Assembly (NCBI GenBank): GCA_021849435.1
Contig: JAJZSX010000119.1
Location: forward strand, 1-7,220
Length of the DNA stretch: 7,220 bases
Direction: 5' to 3'
From: Actinomycetes bacterium
GTDB taxonomy: Bacteria; Actinomycetota; Acidimicrobiia; Acidimicrobiales; RAAP-2
The translations under genes were made by a program, and so were the position numbers. Positions 1 through 5,461 of the stretch are shown piece after piece; position 1 is the first letter of the stretch, and each line of letters begins with the position of its first letter. Under the pieces are notes generated by a model. That model was not told the origin of the DNA, ran no database searches, and saw only the letters and a program-made list of their open reading frames with translations.

Positions 1-488
1 AATTCCATGCGCTTCCTCATGCCGTACGGTAGGTCGCCGGCGAGTTTGGCAGCCTGTGGGGCCAACCCGACGAATTCGAGACTCGCCATGGCCCGCTCGT
101 GAAGGGATCGCTCGTTGCGCCGGAACCCAGGAGTGCCCACGAGAATGGAAAAGAGATTGGATTTGGCCAGTAGGTGCGCGCCGGCGAGGATGTTCTCCAG
201 AACGGACATCCTAGGAAACACGCGAATGTTCTGAAAGGTCCGCCGGATTCCGAGCGCCGCGACGTCGGCCGCGCCCATCTTCGTGATGTCGCGATCGGCG
301 AAGAGGACCGAACCACCGGTTGGTTGGTAGTAGCCCGTCAAACAGTTGAATAGCGACGTCTTACCGGCACCGTTCGGTCCGATAATCGAGTGCAGTGAAT
401 TTGACTCAATGGATAGTGACACCCCACTGAGCGCGTTCACTCCGCCAAACTGCAGCGACAGGTCCACGGTGGATAACAAGGCCGTCAT
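1..488 (-). CDS. livG: Branched-chain amino acid ABC transporter ATP-binding protein LivG (partial, runs off the left edge)
   Basis: Cytoplasmic ATPase that energises a LIV-type amino-acid importer by binding LivH/LivM and hydrolysing ATP. Reading the minus strand from ATG at 488 gives an open frame of 162 codons to the window edge, starting MTALLSTVDLSLQFGG. Walker A GPNGAGKTS lies at residues 37-45 and the Q-loop RTFQNIRVF at 83-91. The LivG form of the ABC signature, LPYGMRKRME, is at 153-162, where the window cuts it. Walker B and the H-loop would lie outside. The family is about 250 residues, so roughly 60% is present. The start overlaps the livM stop (ATGA), indicating translational coupling. 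An insert-like segment around residues 108-130 (AKSNLFSILVGTPGFRRNE) is typical of LivG rather than LivF. In the signature, Arg stands where many LivG proteins have Gln (YGxQRR). LivG identity is strong; the specific substrate is inferred from the operon. Confidence 0.93.
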   Translation of the reverse strand, partial: MTALLSTVDLSLQFGGVNALSGVSLSIESNSLHSIIGPNGAGKTSLFNCLTGYYQPTGGSVLFADRDITKMGAADVAALGIRRTFQNIRVFPRMSVLENILAGAHLLAKSNLFSILVGTPGFRRNERSLHERAMASLEFVGLAPQAAKLAGDLPYGMRKRME

Positions 489-1561
489 CGGTCGCTCGCC
501 TCGGACGCAGGTGGCGGAGACGACGCAATCGCCACGGTCGGAGCGACGGCCCCGTCGAGGGGGGATACGCGGCGGCGCTGAAACGGCAACCGAAATCCGC
601 GAAAGGCATTCTCCGGTAGGAGTCCCCGCGGACGCGTCATCATGACGATGATGAGCACTAAGCCGAAAACTAGCAAGCGGGTCTGAGCAAATTGGCGAAA
701 CGCTTCGGGGAGGATCACGACGATCATGCCACCGAGGATCGCTCCCGAGACACTGCCCATACCGCCAATCGCCAGCGCCATCAGGATCAGCAGGGACTCG
801 CTGAATCCGAAGCTCGGCGGCGAAATCGCGGAGAGCGCCGGGGCGTACAACGATCCCGTAAGCGAACCCATCACGGCGCCACCCATATAGGCGTACAACT
901 TGTAGCGATGAATCTTTATGCCCATCGCCTGGGCCGCATCTTCATCCTCACGAATGCACAGCCACGCTCGACCGATCCGGGAATGACGGACCCGAAGTGA
1001 GATCAGCACGAAGAGGAGCAGGAGCACGAGGAGCACGTAGTAGAACGCGGCGGGCGTTTGAATCACGATGTGACCGATGGTCAGCGTCGGAATGCCATAG
1101 ATGCCCGTCGGTCCACCGGTCATGGTCAGATTGTTGGCAATCGTCTGGATTATCTCACCGAATCCCAGCGTCACCACGGCGAGGTAGTCGCTACGAAGAC
1201 GTAGCGTGGGAAGCCCGATGATCACTGCGCACACGACTGCGATCAGTACTCCGGGCACGAGGGTGGCGATGATGGACCAGTGATGGTTCACCGAAAGTAC
1301 GGCGGTGGTGTACGCGCCGATCGCGAAGAACGCGGCGAAACCGAGGTCGAGCAGTCCGGCGTACCCCACAACGATATTGAGACCGAGCGCGAGACAGATG
1401 AGCATCTCGGTCTGGTATCCGACGCTGAGGTAGTACTGGTTACTCGTGAACTGCGGAACCAGGGCCGCCACGGCGACGAACGCCAGTATGACCCCGCCCT
1501 TCGGCAATTTGGCCGTCAAAGCGCTACGTCTCTTCTGCGAATCCACAAGATCAAGTGACAC
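485..1561 (-). CDS. livM: Branched-chain amino acid ABC transporter permease LivM
   Basis: Second inner-membrane permease of the LIV-type importer, 358 residues. Family landmarks visible in order: hydrophobic N-terminal segment (about 22-38), GYAGLLDLGFAAFFAIGAY (66-84), LPTLRLRSDYLAVVTLGFGE (117-136), TGGPTGIYGIP (148-158), the cytoplasmic coupling loop GRAWLCIREDEDAAQAMGI (197-215) that contacts the ATPases, ALAIGGMGSVSGAILGG (262-278), and RPRGLLPE near the end (310-317). Many long hydrophobic stretches support a multi-pass membrane protein. The start is GTG at 1561; a GGAGG lies 12 nt upstream (1574-1578), inside the end of livH, which is a somewhat long spacing. livH ends 6 bp upstream and livG overlaps the stop codon, so the gene is mid-operon. 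The C-terminal ~35 residues are basic, then rich in Ala, Pro and Ser, and lie beyond the conserved core. Length fits the family. Confidence 0.96.
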   Translation of the reverse strand: MSLDLVDSQKRRSALTAKLPKGGVILAFVAVAALVPQFTSNQYYLSVGYQTEMLICLALGLNIVVGYAGLLDLGFAAFFAIGAYTTAVLSVNHHWSIIATLVPGVLIAVVCAVIIGLPTLRLRSDYLAVVTLGFGEIIQTIANNLTMTGGPTGIYGIPTLTIGHIVIQTPAAFYYVLLVLLLLFVLISLRVRHSRIGRAWLCIREDEDAAQAMGIKIHRYKLYAYMGGAVMGSLTGSLYAPALSAISPPSFGFSESLLILMALAIGGMGSVSGAILGGMIVVILPEAFRQFAQTRLLVFGLVLIIVMMTRPRGLLPENAFRGFRLPFQRRRVSPLDGAVAPTVAIASSPPPASEASDR

Positions 1562-1567
1562 GGCTGC

Positions 1568-2476
1568 TCACATCCTCCGGGCAACGCGCTCGCCGAGTAT
1601 TCCAGTAGGTCGAAGCCAAAGCAGCAGCACGAGTGTCACGAACGTGACGACTAAGGCCCACTCGGCACCAAACCAGCCCGTTCCAACCGATTGCGCGATG
1701 CCGAGCACGACGCCACCCAACACGGCGCCACCGATGTTGCCGATTCCCCCGAGCACCGCAGCCGTGAACGCTTCCAGTCCAACGGTCCAGCCCATGAGGT
1801 AGTTGATTTGGCCGTAGTACACACCGGTCATGACCGCCGCCGCCCCGGCGAGCGCGCCACCGATGAAGAACACCACCGCAATGACCAGGTCCACGTTGAT
1901 GCCCATGAGGACCGCGGCGATACGGTCCTCGGAAACTGCGCGCATTGCCTTGCCGATCAGAGTCCGGCCAACCAGCAAGTACACCCCGAGCGAAAGGAGT
2001 CCGGCGATCAAGACGATGATCAACTGAAACCACGAGAAGTTCGTTTGCAACACCGTAAATCCGTTCGGCGGGGACGTCACCGGGAACGTGAGATATGCCG
2101 ATCCCCAACCTGGAATGTTGAGCACGCCGTTCTCGAGGACTTGCGACAGCCCGAGCGCAGCGATCATCAAACTCAACAGTGCCGCACGACGCATCGGGTG
2201 GTAGATGAGCCGGTTCGCCAGGACCGCTAGCAGCCCCGTCGCAACCATGACGAGCAGGCCAACCCAAGCCACCGTAAACCACACCATGTGGCCGTGACCG
2301 ACGATCGATGAACCCAGGATCGTGTAGGCAACGAACGCCGCGACCATGAAGAAATCACCGTGCGCAAAATTGATGAGTCGCAAGATTCCATAGACCATGC
2401 TGTAGCCAACCGCAACCAATCCGAAGAACGCACCCAGAAACAGCCCGTTCAAAATCTCGCTCATCAAAAGCGTCAC
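1568..2476 (-). CDS. livH: Branched-chain amino acid ABC transporter permease LivH
   Basis: First inner-membrane permease of the LIV-type importer, 302 residues, the usual family length. Diagnostic segments: GYSMVYGILRLINFAHGDFF (24-43; LINFAHG is the LivH hallmark), RLIYHPMRRA (89-98), the cytoplasmic coupling loop GKAMRAVSEDRIAAVLMGIN (175-194), GLEAFTAAVLGGIGNIGGA (233-251) and LRPTGILGE (288-296) at the C-terminus. The remaining sequence is mostly hydrophobic membrane segments. A GTG start at 2476 is chosen over the in-frame ATG at 2464 because GGGAGGG at 2482-2488 lies 5 nt before the GTG, while nothing resembling a ribosome site precedes the ATG. It follows the binding-protein gene after a 114-bp gap holding a strong hairpin, and precedes livM by 6 bp. 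Identity is strong; exact substrate (Leu/Ile/Val or a related amino acid) is inferred from the binding protein. Confidence 0.96.
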   Translation of the reverse strand: MTLLMSEILNGLFLGAFFGLVAVGYSMVYGILRLINFAHGDFFMVAAFVAYTILGSSIVGHGHMVWFTVAWVGLLVMVATGLLAVLANRLIYHPMRRAALLSLMIAALGLSQVLENGVLNIPGWGSAYLTFPVTSPPNGFTVLQTNFSWFQLIIVLIAGLLSLGVYLLVGRTLIGKAMRAVSEDRIAAVLMGINVDLVIAVVFFIGGALAGAAAVMTGVYYGQINYLMGWTVGLEAFTAAVLGGIGNIGGAVLGGVVLGIAQSVGTGWFGAEWALVVTFVTLVLLLWLRPTGILGERVARRM

Positions 2477-2481
2477 TACTG

Positions 2482-2488
2482 CCCTCCC
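2482..2488 (-). promoter_or_regulatory. livH ribosome binding site
   Basis: On the minus strand GGGAGGG stands 5 nt before the GTG codon at 2476. It decides the start of livH in favour of GTG over the in-frame ATG four codons later. Confidence 0.75.
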
Positions 2489-2529
2489 GACTATGGCCCA
2501 TCGCGGCCGATTGAATATATGCCTTCGCA

Positions 2530-2582
2530 GAACGGGGACGTACTTCCGGCGGACAGTTGCCCGCCGGAAGTACGTCCCGTTC
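2530..2582 (-). repeat. Strong hairpin between the binding-protein gene and livH
   Basis: The left arm (2530-2552) and right arm (2561-2582) are complementary over 22 bp with one extra G in the left arm, around an 8-base loop (2553-2560). It begins 8 bases after the binding-protein stop codon, so it would form at the 3' end of that coding region in the mRNA. No T-run follows on the minus strand, so it is not a classical intrinsic terminator. Such intra-operon hairpins often protect the upstream message or partly terminate, giving more binding protein than permease; that role is inferred. The heptamer TTCGCAG occurs at 2524-2530 and again at 2580-2586, framing the hairpin as a direct repeat. 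Confidence 0.85.
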
Positions 2583-2590
2583 GCAGTTCA

Positions 2591-3760
2591 CTACAACTTG
2601 GGCTGAACCGAATTCTTGACGTATTGACCATTCTTCACGACGAGTACCTCTTCGGGCATCCCCAAACGCGCACCCGACGGACTGAACTTAATCCGACCGG
2701 TGACGCCGACGAAATTGGTCTTGCGCAAGGCGGCGATGATCTTGGACGATTGGATCGACTTTGCAGCATTCCCGGCCCGGGCCAGTATCTGAATCGCGTC
2801 GTAGCCGTAGGACGAGTAAGGACCCGGCGCGCTCTTGAACGCCTTACGGTAATGGGCGTTGAACAAGTTGATCGCCTTGCCCGCCGGGGATACGAACTCC
2901 GTCGCGTACGTACCGACTCCAGCACTGCCGGCTCCAGTGATGAAGGTCGCGTCGATCGCGGCCTCCGAACCGACGAACGTCGCCGTTACGCCAGCGGCTG
3001 CGAGCTGCTTCACGAGCAACGCGGCCTGCGCGTAGTAACCAGTCCAGAAGATCCCGGTAGCGCCCGAACTCTTAACCGCGGCGATGACCGAGGAGAAATC
3101 GGTTTGCGTGGCCGGAACGGCCTGTATCGCACCACCCGCGAGGGTCAGCCCGTTCGAACGGAGATCGCCACTCATTGCGTCGGCGATTGCGGTGCCGTAC
3201 GCCGACTGGTCGTCGATGATGGCGATCTTCGTCTCCTTGAGGTTCTGCTTGAAGAACGCTGCGGCCTCAGCGGCGTCGCCACTGCCCGAAGCGAGCGTCA
3301 AGAACGTGTTCTTGAAGTTCCCAGTGAGCAGCGCCGGCGAATTCGCTGCGGCAAAGACCACCGGTATTCCAGCCCGACTGAAGATCGGCTGTTCCGGCAA
3401 GGCCGCGCTTGAGCAGTACTCGCCCGCAACCGCGTTGACGTGCGCGGACACCAGCAGATTTGCCGCGTTCACCGCAGTAGTCGCGTCACACGCGGAGTCC
3501 TGCTCGTTCAGGACGATCTTGTGGCCCGCCACGCCCCCTTGAGAGTTGATCTTGCTCGCGGCCAACTTCATGGCGTTGAAGATCTCCGTCCCGGCCGACG
3601 CCTCAGCACCCGTCATCGGCAGTGGTACGCCAATGACAAAGTTCGACTTCGACGCCGCCGTAGCGGCACCGCCAGCCTGGAAGCTAATGGAGAGCGCCAC
3701 GAGGCCGGTGACTAACAGTCCCGAAGTCGCGAATCTCATTGATTTGGAATTCCTAATCAT
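2591..3760 (-). CDS. Branched-chain/aliphatic amino acid ABC transporter substrate-binding protein (LivJ/LivK-like)
   Basis: Exported receptor that captures the amino acid and delivers it to LivHM. 389 residues, type I periplasmic-binding fold (Peripla_BP_6-like). The N-terminus has basic residues, a hydrophobic core (about 13-28) and an Ala-rich cleavage region near 31-37, i.e. a Sec signal peptide. There is no cysteine before residue 91, so no lipobox. LivJ landmarks follow: FVIGVPLPMTG (41-51), SACDATTAVNAAN (89-101) and EYCSS (114-118), whose C91 and C116 match the LivJ disulfide pair and whose Ser residues match the ligand-binding segment; then SAYG (186-189), FWTGYYAQAA (238-247) and SYGYDAIQ (317-324). 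ATG at 3760 is preceded by AAGGGG 7 nt upstream (3768-3773). It is the first gene of the liv operon. The aliphatic amino-acid class is well supported; the exact ligand is not. Confidence 0.95.
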   Translation of the reverse strand: MIRNSKSMRFATSGLLVTGLVALSISFQAGGAATAASKSNFVIGVPLPMTGAEASAGTEIFNAMKLAASKINSQGGVAGHKIVLNEQDSACDATTAVNAANLLVSAHVNAVAGEYCSSAALPEQPIFSRAGIPVVFAAANSPALLTGNFKNTFLTLASGSGDAAEAAAFFKQNLKETKIAIIDDQSAYGTAIADAMSGDLRSNGLTLAGGAIQAVPATQTDFSSVIAAVKSSGATGIFWTGYYAQAALLVKQLAAAGVTATFVGSEAAIDATFITGAGSAGVGTYATEFVSPAGKAINLFNAHYRKAFKSAPGPYSSYGYDAIQILARAGNAAKSIQSSKIIAALRKTNFVGVTGRIKFSPSGARLGMPEEVLVVKNGQYVKNSVQPKL

Positions 3761-3767
3761 CTACTGT

Positions 3768-3773
3768 CCCCTT
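3768..3773 (-). promoter_or_regulatory. Ribosome binding site of the substrate-binding protein gene
   Basis: AAGGGG on the minus strand, 7 nt before the ATG at 3760. It supports this ATG rather than the internal Met at residue 8. Confidence 0.7.
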
Positions 3774-4061
3774 CGTTCAAATTTGGACATATCGAATATC
3801 TGACCATGCAAATTGCGTTATCGCGAAAACTCGCGCGCGACTGGTGGCCGCGCCACGAACAGTGATCCCCCTCCCCCGAATAAGCTTCCCCCTTCGTCGT
3901 GCACCAGTGAACCTGATCATCACAACGAGTACTTCAGTCATCGACTACACCATCAGTTAACTACTTATCCACCACCGGCCACACCGCACTCGAGATCCTC
4001 GGTTCAAAACGTCACTACTTACGCGACGAAATCACGAGCACTTCGAAGTGGCCATCTCTTT

Positions 4062-4140
4062 CTGATTCGCACCAATAACCCACTGATTGCTGACGGCATA
4101 CCGGGCTGGATATTGACAGCCCGGGTGCGAATCGGTCAGC
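4062..4140. other. Nested inverted repeats with pseudoknot potential (candidate structured RNA or DNA element)
   Basis: Three pairings are visible. Stem A: GATTCGCACC (4064-4073) with GGTGCGAATC (4124-4133), 10 perfect bp. Inside it, hairpin H: CCGGGCTG (4101-4108) with CAGCCCGG (4117-4124), 8 perfect bp around an 8-base loop; A and H share base 4124. Stem B: GCTGAC (4089-4094) with GTCAGC (4135-4140), 6 bp, which crosses stem A and starts one base after A ends, the geometry of an H-type pseudoknot or of two mutually exclusive folds. If transcribed on the minus strand it would lie about 300 nt upstream of the binding-protein start, in a long leader. It matches no riboswitch class I can recognise. 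The function is unknown. Confidence 0.6.
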
Positions 4141-4264
4141 CCTCCCGAGTCACTTGGTGATCCTCATGAATTGCAACTATGGCAGTTAGCCAACGTCATC
4201 GGTGCCTCTGAACGGCACTGATTGTGCTTGCTCAGAATAAGTTTCATTGGCGCTGGCGGCTGGT

Positions 4265-4278
4265 TGAGGTGCACCTCA
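4265..4278. repeat. Perfect 14-bp palindrome TGAGGTGCACCTCA
   Basis: A perfect dyad with no spacer in the non-coding stretch about 190 bp beyond the lysR stop codon. Such palindromes can be operators for dimeric regulators, but no promoter is evident next to it. It could also be chance. Confidence 0.5.
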
Positions 4279-4470
4279 TGTTGCGGGCGATACCGTACGA
4301 CGTCCCAGACCTCGAACAACGACGTCGAACCTGTTTACCGTGCGGTAGTCCGGCCGAAGGCCGTCAACGAATCATCCGATGGACACGTAGCACCGCCCAG
4401 CGGCCGCTGCGACCCGCTTGCGCGACGCGTACAACGTCCGGGCGATTGCTCGTCGAGTGAAAGTCCCGTA

Positions 4471-5379
4471 TCAGACGGCGTTTTCGACCAAGGCAGCGCG
4501 CTTCAACGCCCTGATCACCGTATCGAGCAGTTGGCTTGAATTGGCGATCCGGTGCACCGCGTACGCACTCCTCGTCACCAGATTGGGGTCGAGCGACATC
4601 GTCAGCACACCATCAACCGGACGAAACGCCAATGTCGGCACCAACGCCACGCCGAGTCCAGAGGCCACGATGCCAACCACCGTCTCGTAGTTATTACTGC
4701 GGAACGCGATCCGTGGCGAGAAACCTTCGGAAGCACAGAGCCGCTCGAGGCAAAGAGCACCACCCGTGCCCGCGTCACTCGAGACCCAGTTGTCATCAGC
4801 GAACGCGCGCAGGCCTCGATCCGCGCCACCACTCTGAGGCGCAATATTCGCTGGCGCGACTAACAACAAATTCTCTCGCAGCACCAGCTCACGGGTTAAC
4901 CCCGGCGGCCACTGCCGGGGAACCACACTGTATTCGTAGGCAAGCATGAGATCAAGCTCGCCTTCTAGCAAATGTGGAAAGAGGAGATCGGGCTCGCCTT
5001 CGTTCAGTACCACTTCGATTCCGGGACTCTCGCGAAGCAAAGTGGCCAACGCGCGCGGGACGAGGCTCGCGCCCGCCGACGGAAAACTCGCCATCTTGAC
5101 GCGTCCACTGTCACCTGACGCCAGCGACGCTGCTTGGTCTTCGAACCTGAGTAAGGATGTAAGCACTTCGATTGCGCCGTTACTCAGTGACTTCGCCGTC
5201 GTCGTCGCCCGAACCGAATGCGCTTCGCGCTCGAAAAGGCACAATCCGGTCGAACGTTCGAGCAGCGACATCTGCTGGGACACAGCGGACGCGGAATAGT
5301 CGAGTTCTCGGCCGGCGTCCGCAAACGAGCCAGTTCGCAGAACCGCCAAGAACGTCTTCAGGTGCATCGGATTAAGCAT
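4471..5379 (-). CDS. LysR-family transcriptional regulator
   Basis: DNA-binding regulator of 302 residues, the normal LysR length. The N-terminal winged helix-turn-helix spans about 5-63: MHLKTFLAVLRTGSFADAG, then SASAVSQQMSLLERSTG (29-45) with the recognition helix, and LFERE (48-52). A linker helix follows, then a co-inducer-binding domain from about 92 (GRVKMASFPSAGASLVPRAL) to the end, including GELDLMLAY (140-148) and VGIVASGLGVALVP (235-248), both typical of the family. The ATG at 5379 has no Shine-Dalgarno sequence, but TAAATT lies 6 nt upstream on the minus strand, suggesting a leaderless transcript; Met5 (5367) is an alternative start without better support. The gene is divergent from the dehydrogenase gene with 82 bp between starts, the classic layout for a LysR protein regulating its neighbour and itself. 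The effector cannot be named; an amino acid or 2-oxo acid is a reasonable guess. Confidence 0.95.
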   Translation of the reverse strand: MLNPMHLKTFLAVLRTGSFADAGRELDYSASAVSQQMSLLERSTGLCLFEREAHSVRATTTAKSLSNGAIEVLTSLLRFEDQAASLASGDSGRVKMASFPSAGASLVPRALATLLRESPGIEVVLNEGEPDLLFPHLLEGELDLMLAYEYSVVPRQWPPGLTRELVLRENLLLVAPANIAPQSGGADRGLRAFADDNWVSSDAGTGGALCLERLCASEGFSPRIAFRSNNYETVVGIVASGLGVALVPTLAFRPVDGVLTMSLDPNLVTRSAYAVHRIANSSQLLDTVIRALKRAALVENAV

Positions 5380-5397
5380 GAGAGAAATTTACTCTCA
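5379..5397. promoter_or_regulatory. Dyad TGAGAG-N7-CTCTCA around the lysR -10 (candidate autoregulatory operator)
   Basis: Perfect 6-bp arms at 5379-5384 and 5392-5397 around AAATTTA, immediately abutting the lysR start codon. The dyad encloses the presumed lysR -10 hexamer. Binding here would block lysR transcription. It is not of the T-N11-A form, so another factor, or chance, is possible. Confidence 0.5.
5386..5391 (-). promoter_or_regulatory. Presumed lysR -10 hexamer TAAATT (leaderless start)
   Basis: On the minus strand TAAATT (matching TANNNT) is followed by 6 bases and then the ATG at 5379, so transcription would begin at or very near the start codon. The lack of any Shine-Dalgarno sequence agrees with this. 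No clear -35 is seen. Confidence 0.45.
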
Positions 5398-5408
5398 GCG
5401 CGGTGAAT

Positions 5409-5431
5409 GGACGTTGTCAGGCACGACGTCC
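5409..5431. promoter_or_regulatory. LysR-type box GGACGT-N11-ACGTCC (T-N11-A)
   Basis: Perfect 6-bp inverted repeat, GGACGT at 5409-5414 and ACGTCC at 5426-5431, separated by exactly 11 bases so that T5414 and A5426 form the T-N11-A core of LysR-family sites. The right half covers the place where the -35 of the dehydrogenase promoter should be. A second, partly overlapping dyad CGTTGT-N17-ACAACG (5412-5417 and 5435-5440) is also present. The site lies between the divergent lysR and dehydrogenase genes, so the adjacent LysR protein is the natural candidate ligand. Confidence 0.65.
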
Positions 5432-5447
5432 GTTACAACGCGGCTGC

Positions 5448-5453
5448 CATAAT
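5448..5453 (+). promoter_or_regulatory. Presumed -10 hexamer CATAAT of the dehydrogenase gene (leaderless start)
   Basis: CATAAT matches TATAAT at five of six positions and ends 8 bases before the ATG at 5462, placing the transcription start at about the start codon. No Shine-Dalgarno sequence precedes the ATG. The -35 region (about 5425-5430) is poor and coincides with the LysR-type box, as expected for an activator-dependent promoter. Confidence 0.5.
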
Positions 5454-5461
5454 TGGCGACC

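Larger units (their letters stand above)
3761..4470. other. 710-bp non-coding region between lysR and the liv operon
   Basis: No reading frame here resembles a known protein; plus-strand frames of 78-115 codons have unnatural composition and no plausible ribosome sites. The part next to the liv operon (3761-3830) is AT-richer and should hold its promoter, but I find no convincing -35/-10 pair. Other contents: a minus-strand G-tract cluster (3867-3892), a small GTGGC-CGC-GCCAC hairpin (3844-3856), the nested dyad element (4062-4140), a GTGCC-N7-GGCAC hairpin (4202-4218), a perfect 14-bp palindrome (4265-4278) and a CGGCC-GAA-GGCCG hairpin downstream of lysR around 4352-4364. None of these has a T-run, so a lysR terminator cannot be assigned. 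Confidence 0.6.

Noticed and set aside
1551..2282. A 243-codon minus-strand frame overlapping livH in another frame
   Set aside because: It shares the strand of the clear LivH frame, is Arg/Gly-rich, has no hydrophobic segments or recognisable motif, and is a high-GC frame shadow.
2530..2582. Reading the intra-operon hairpin as a full intrinsic terminator
   Set aside because: No T-run follows on either strand, and the downstream livHMG genes have ribosome sites and tight spacing that fit one operon.
2360..3412. A long open frame (about 350 codons) on the plus strand opposite the binding-protein gene
   Set aside because: It mirrors the codon structure of a confidently identified gene on the other strand, is extremely Arg-rich and resembles no family.
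3965..3973. TTATCCACC, 8 of 9 to a DnaA box
   Set aside because: It is a single site with no cluster, no AT-rich unwinding region and no dnaA/dnaN nearby; the same word also occurs inside livG.
3985..4010. GGTTCAAAAC, reminiscent of a tRNA T-loop
   Set aside because: The flanking bases do not form a T-stem and no acceptor or anticodon arm can be built around it.
4222..4460. Possible degraded transposase or HTH fragment (frames around YNVRAIARRVKVPYQ at about 4427-4470)
   Set aside because: It would need several frame changes, I see no catalytic motif or terminal repeats, and the similarity is too vague to support.
5453..5461. Upstream in-frame TTG as the start of the dehydrogenase gene
   Set aside because: It overlaps the CATAAT hexamer, has no ribosome site, and adds only three residues before a good ATG.
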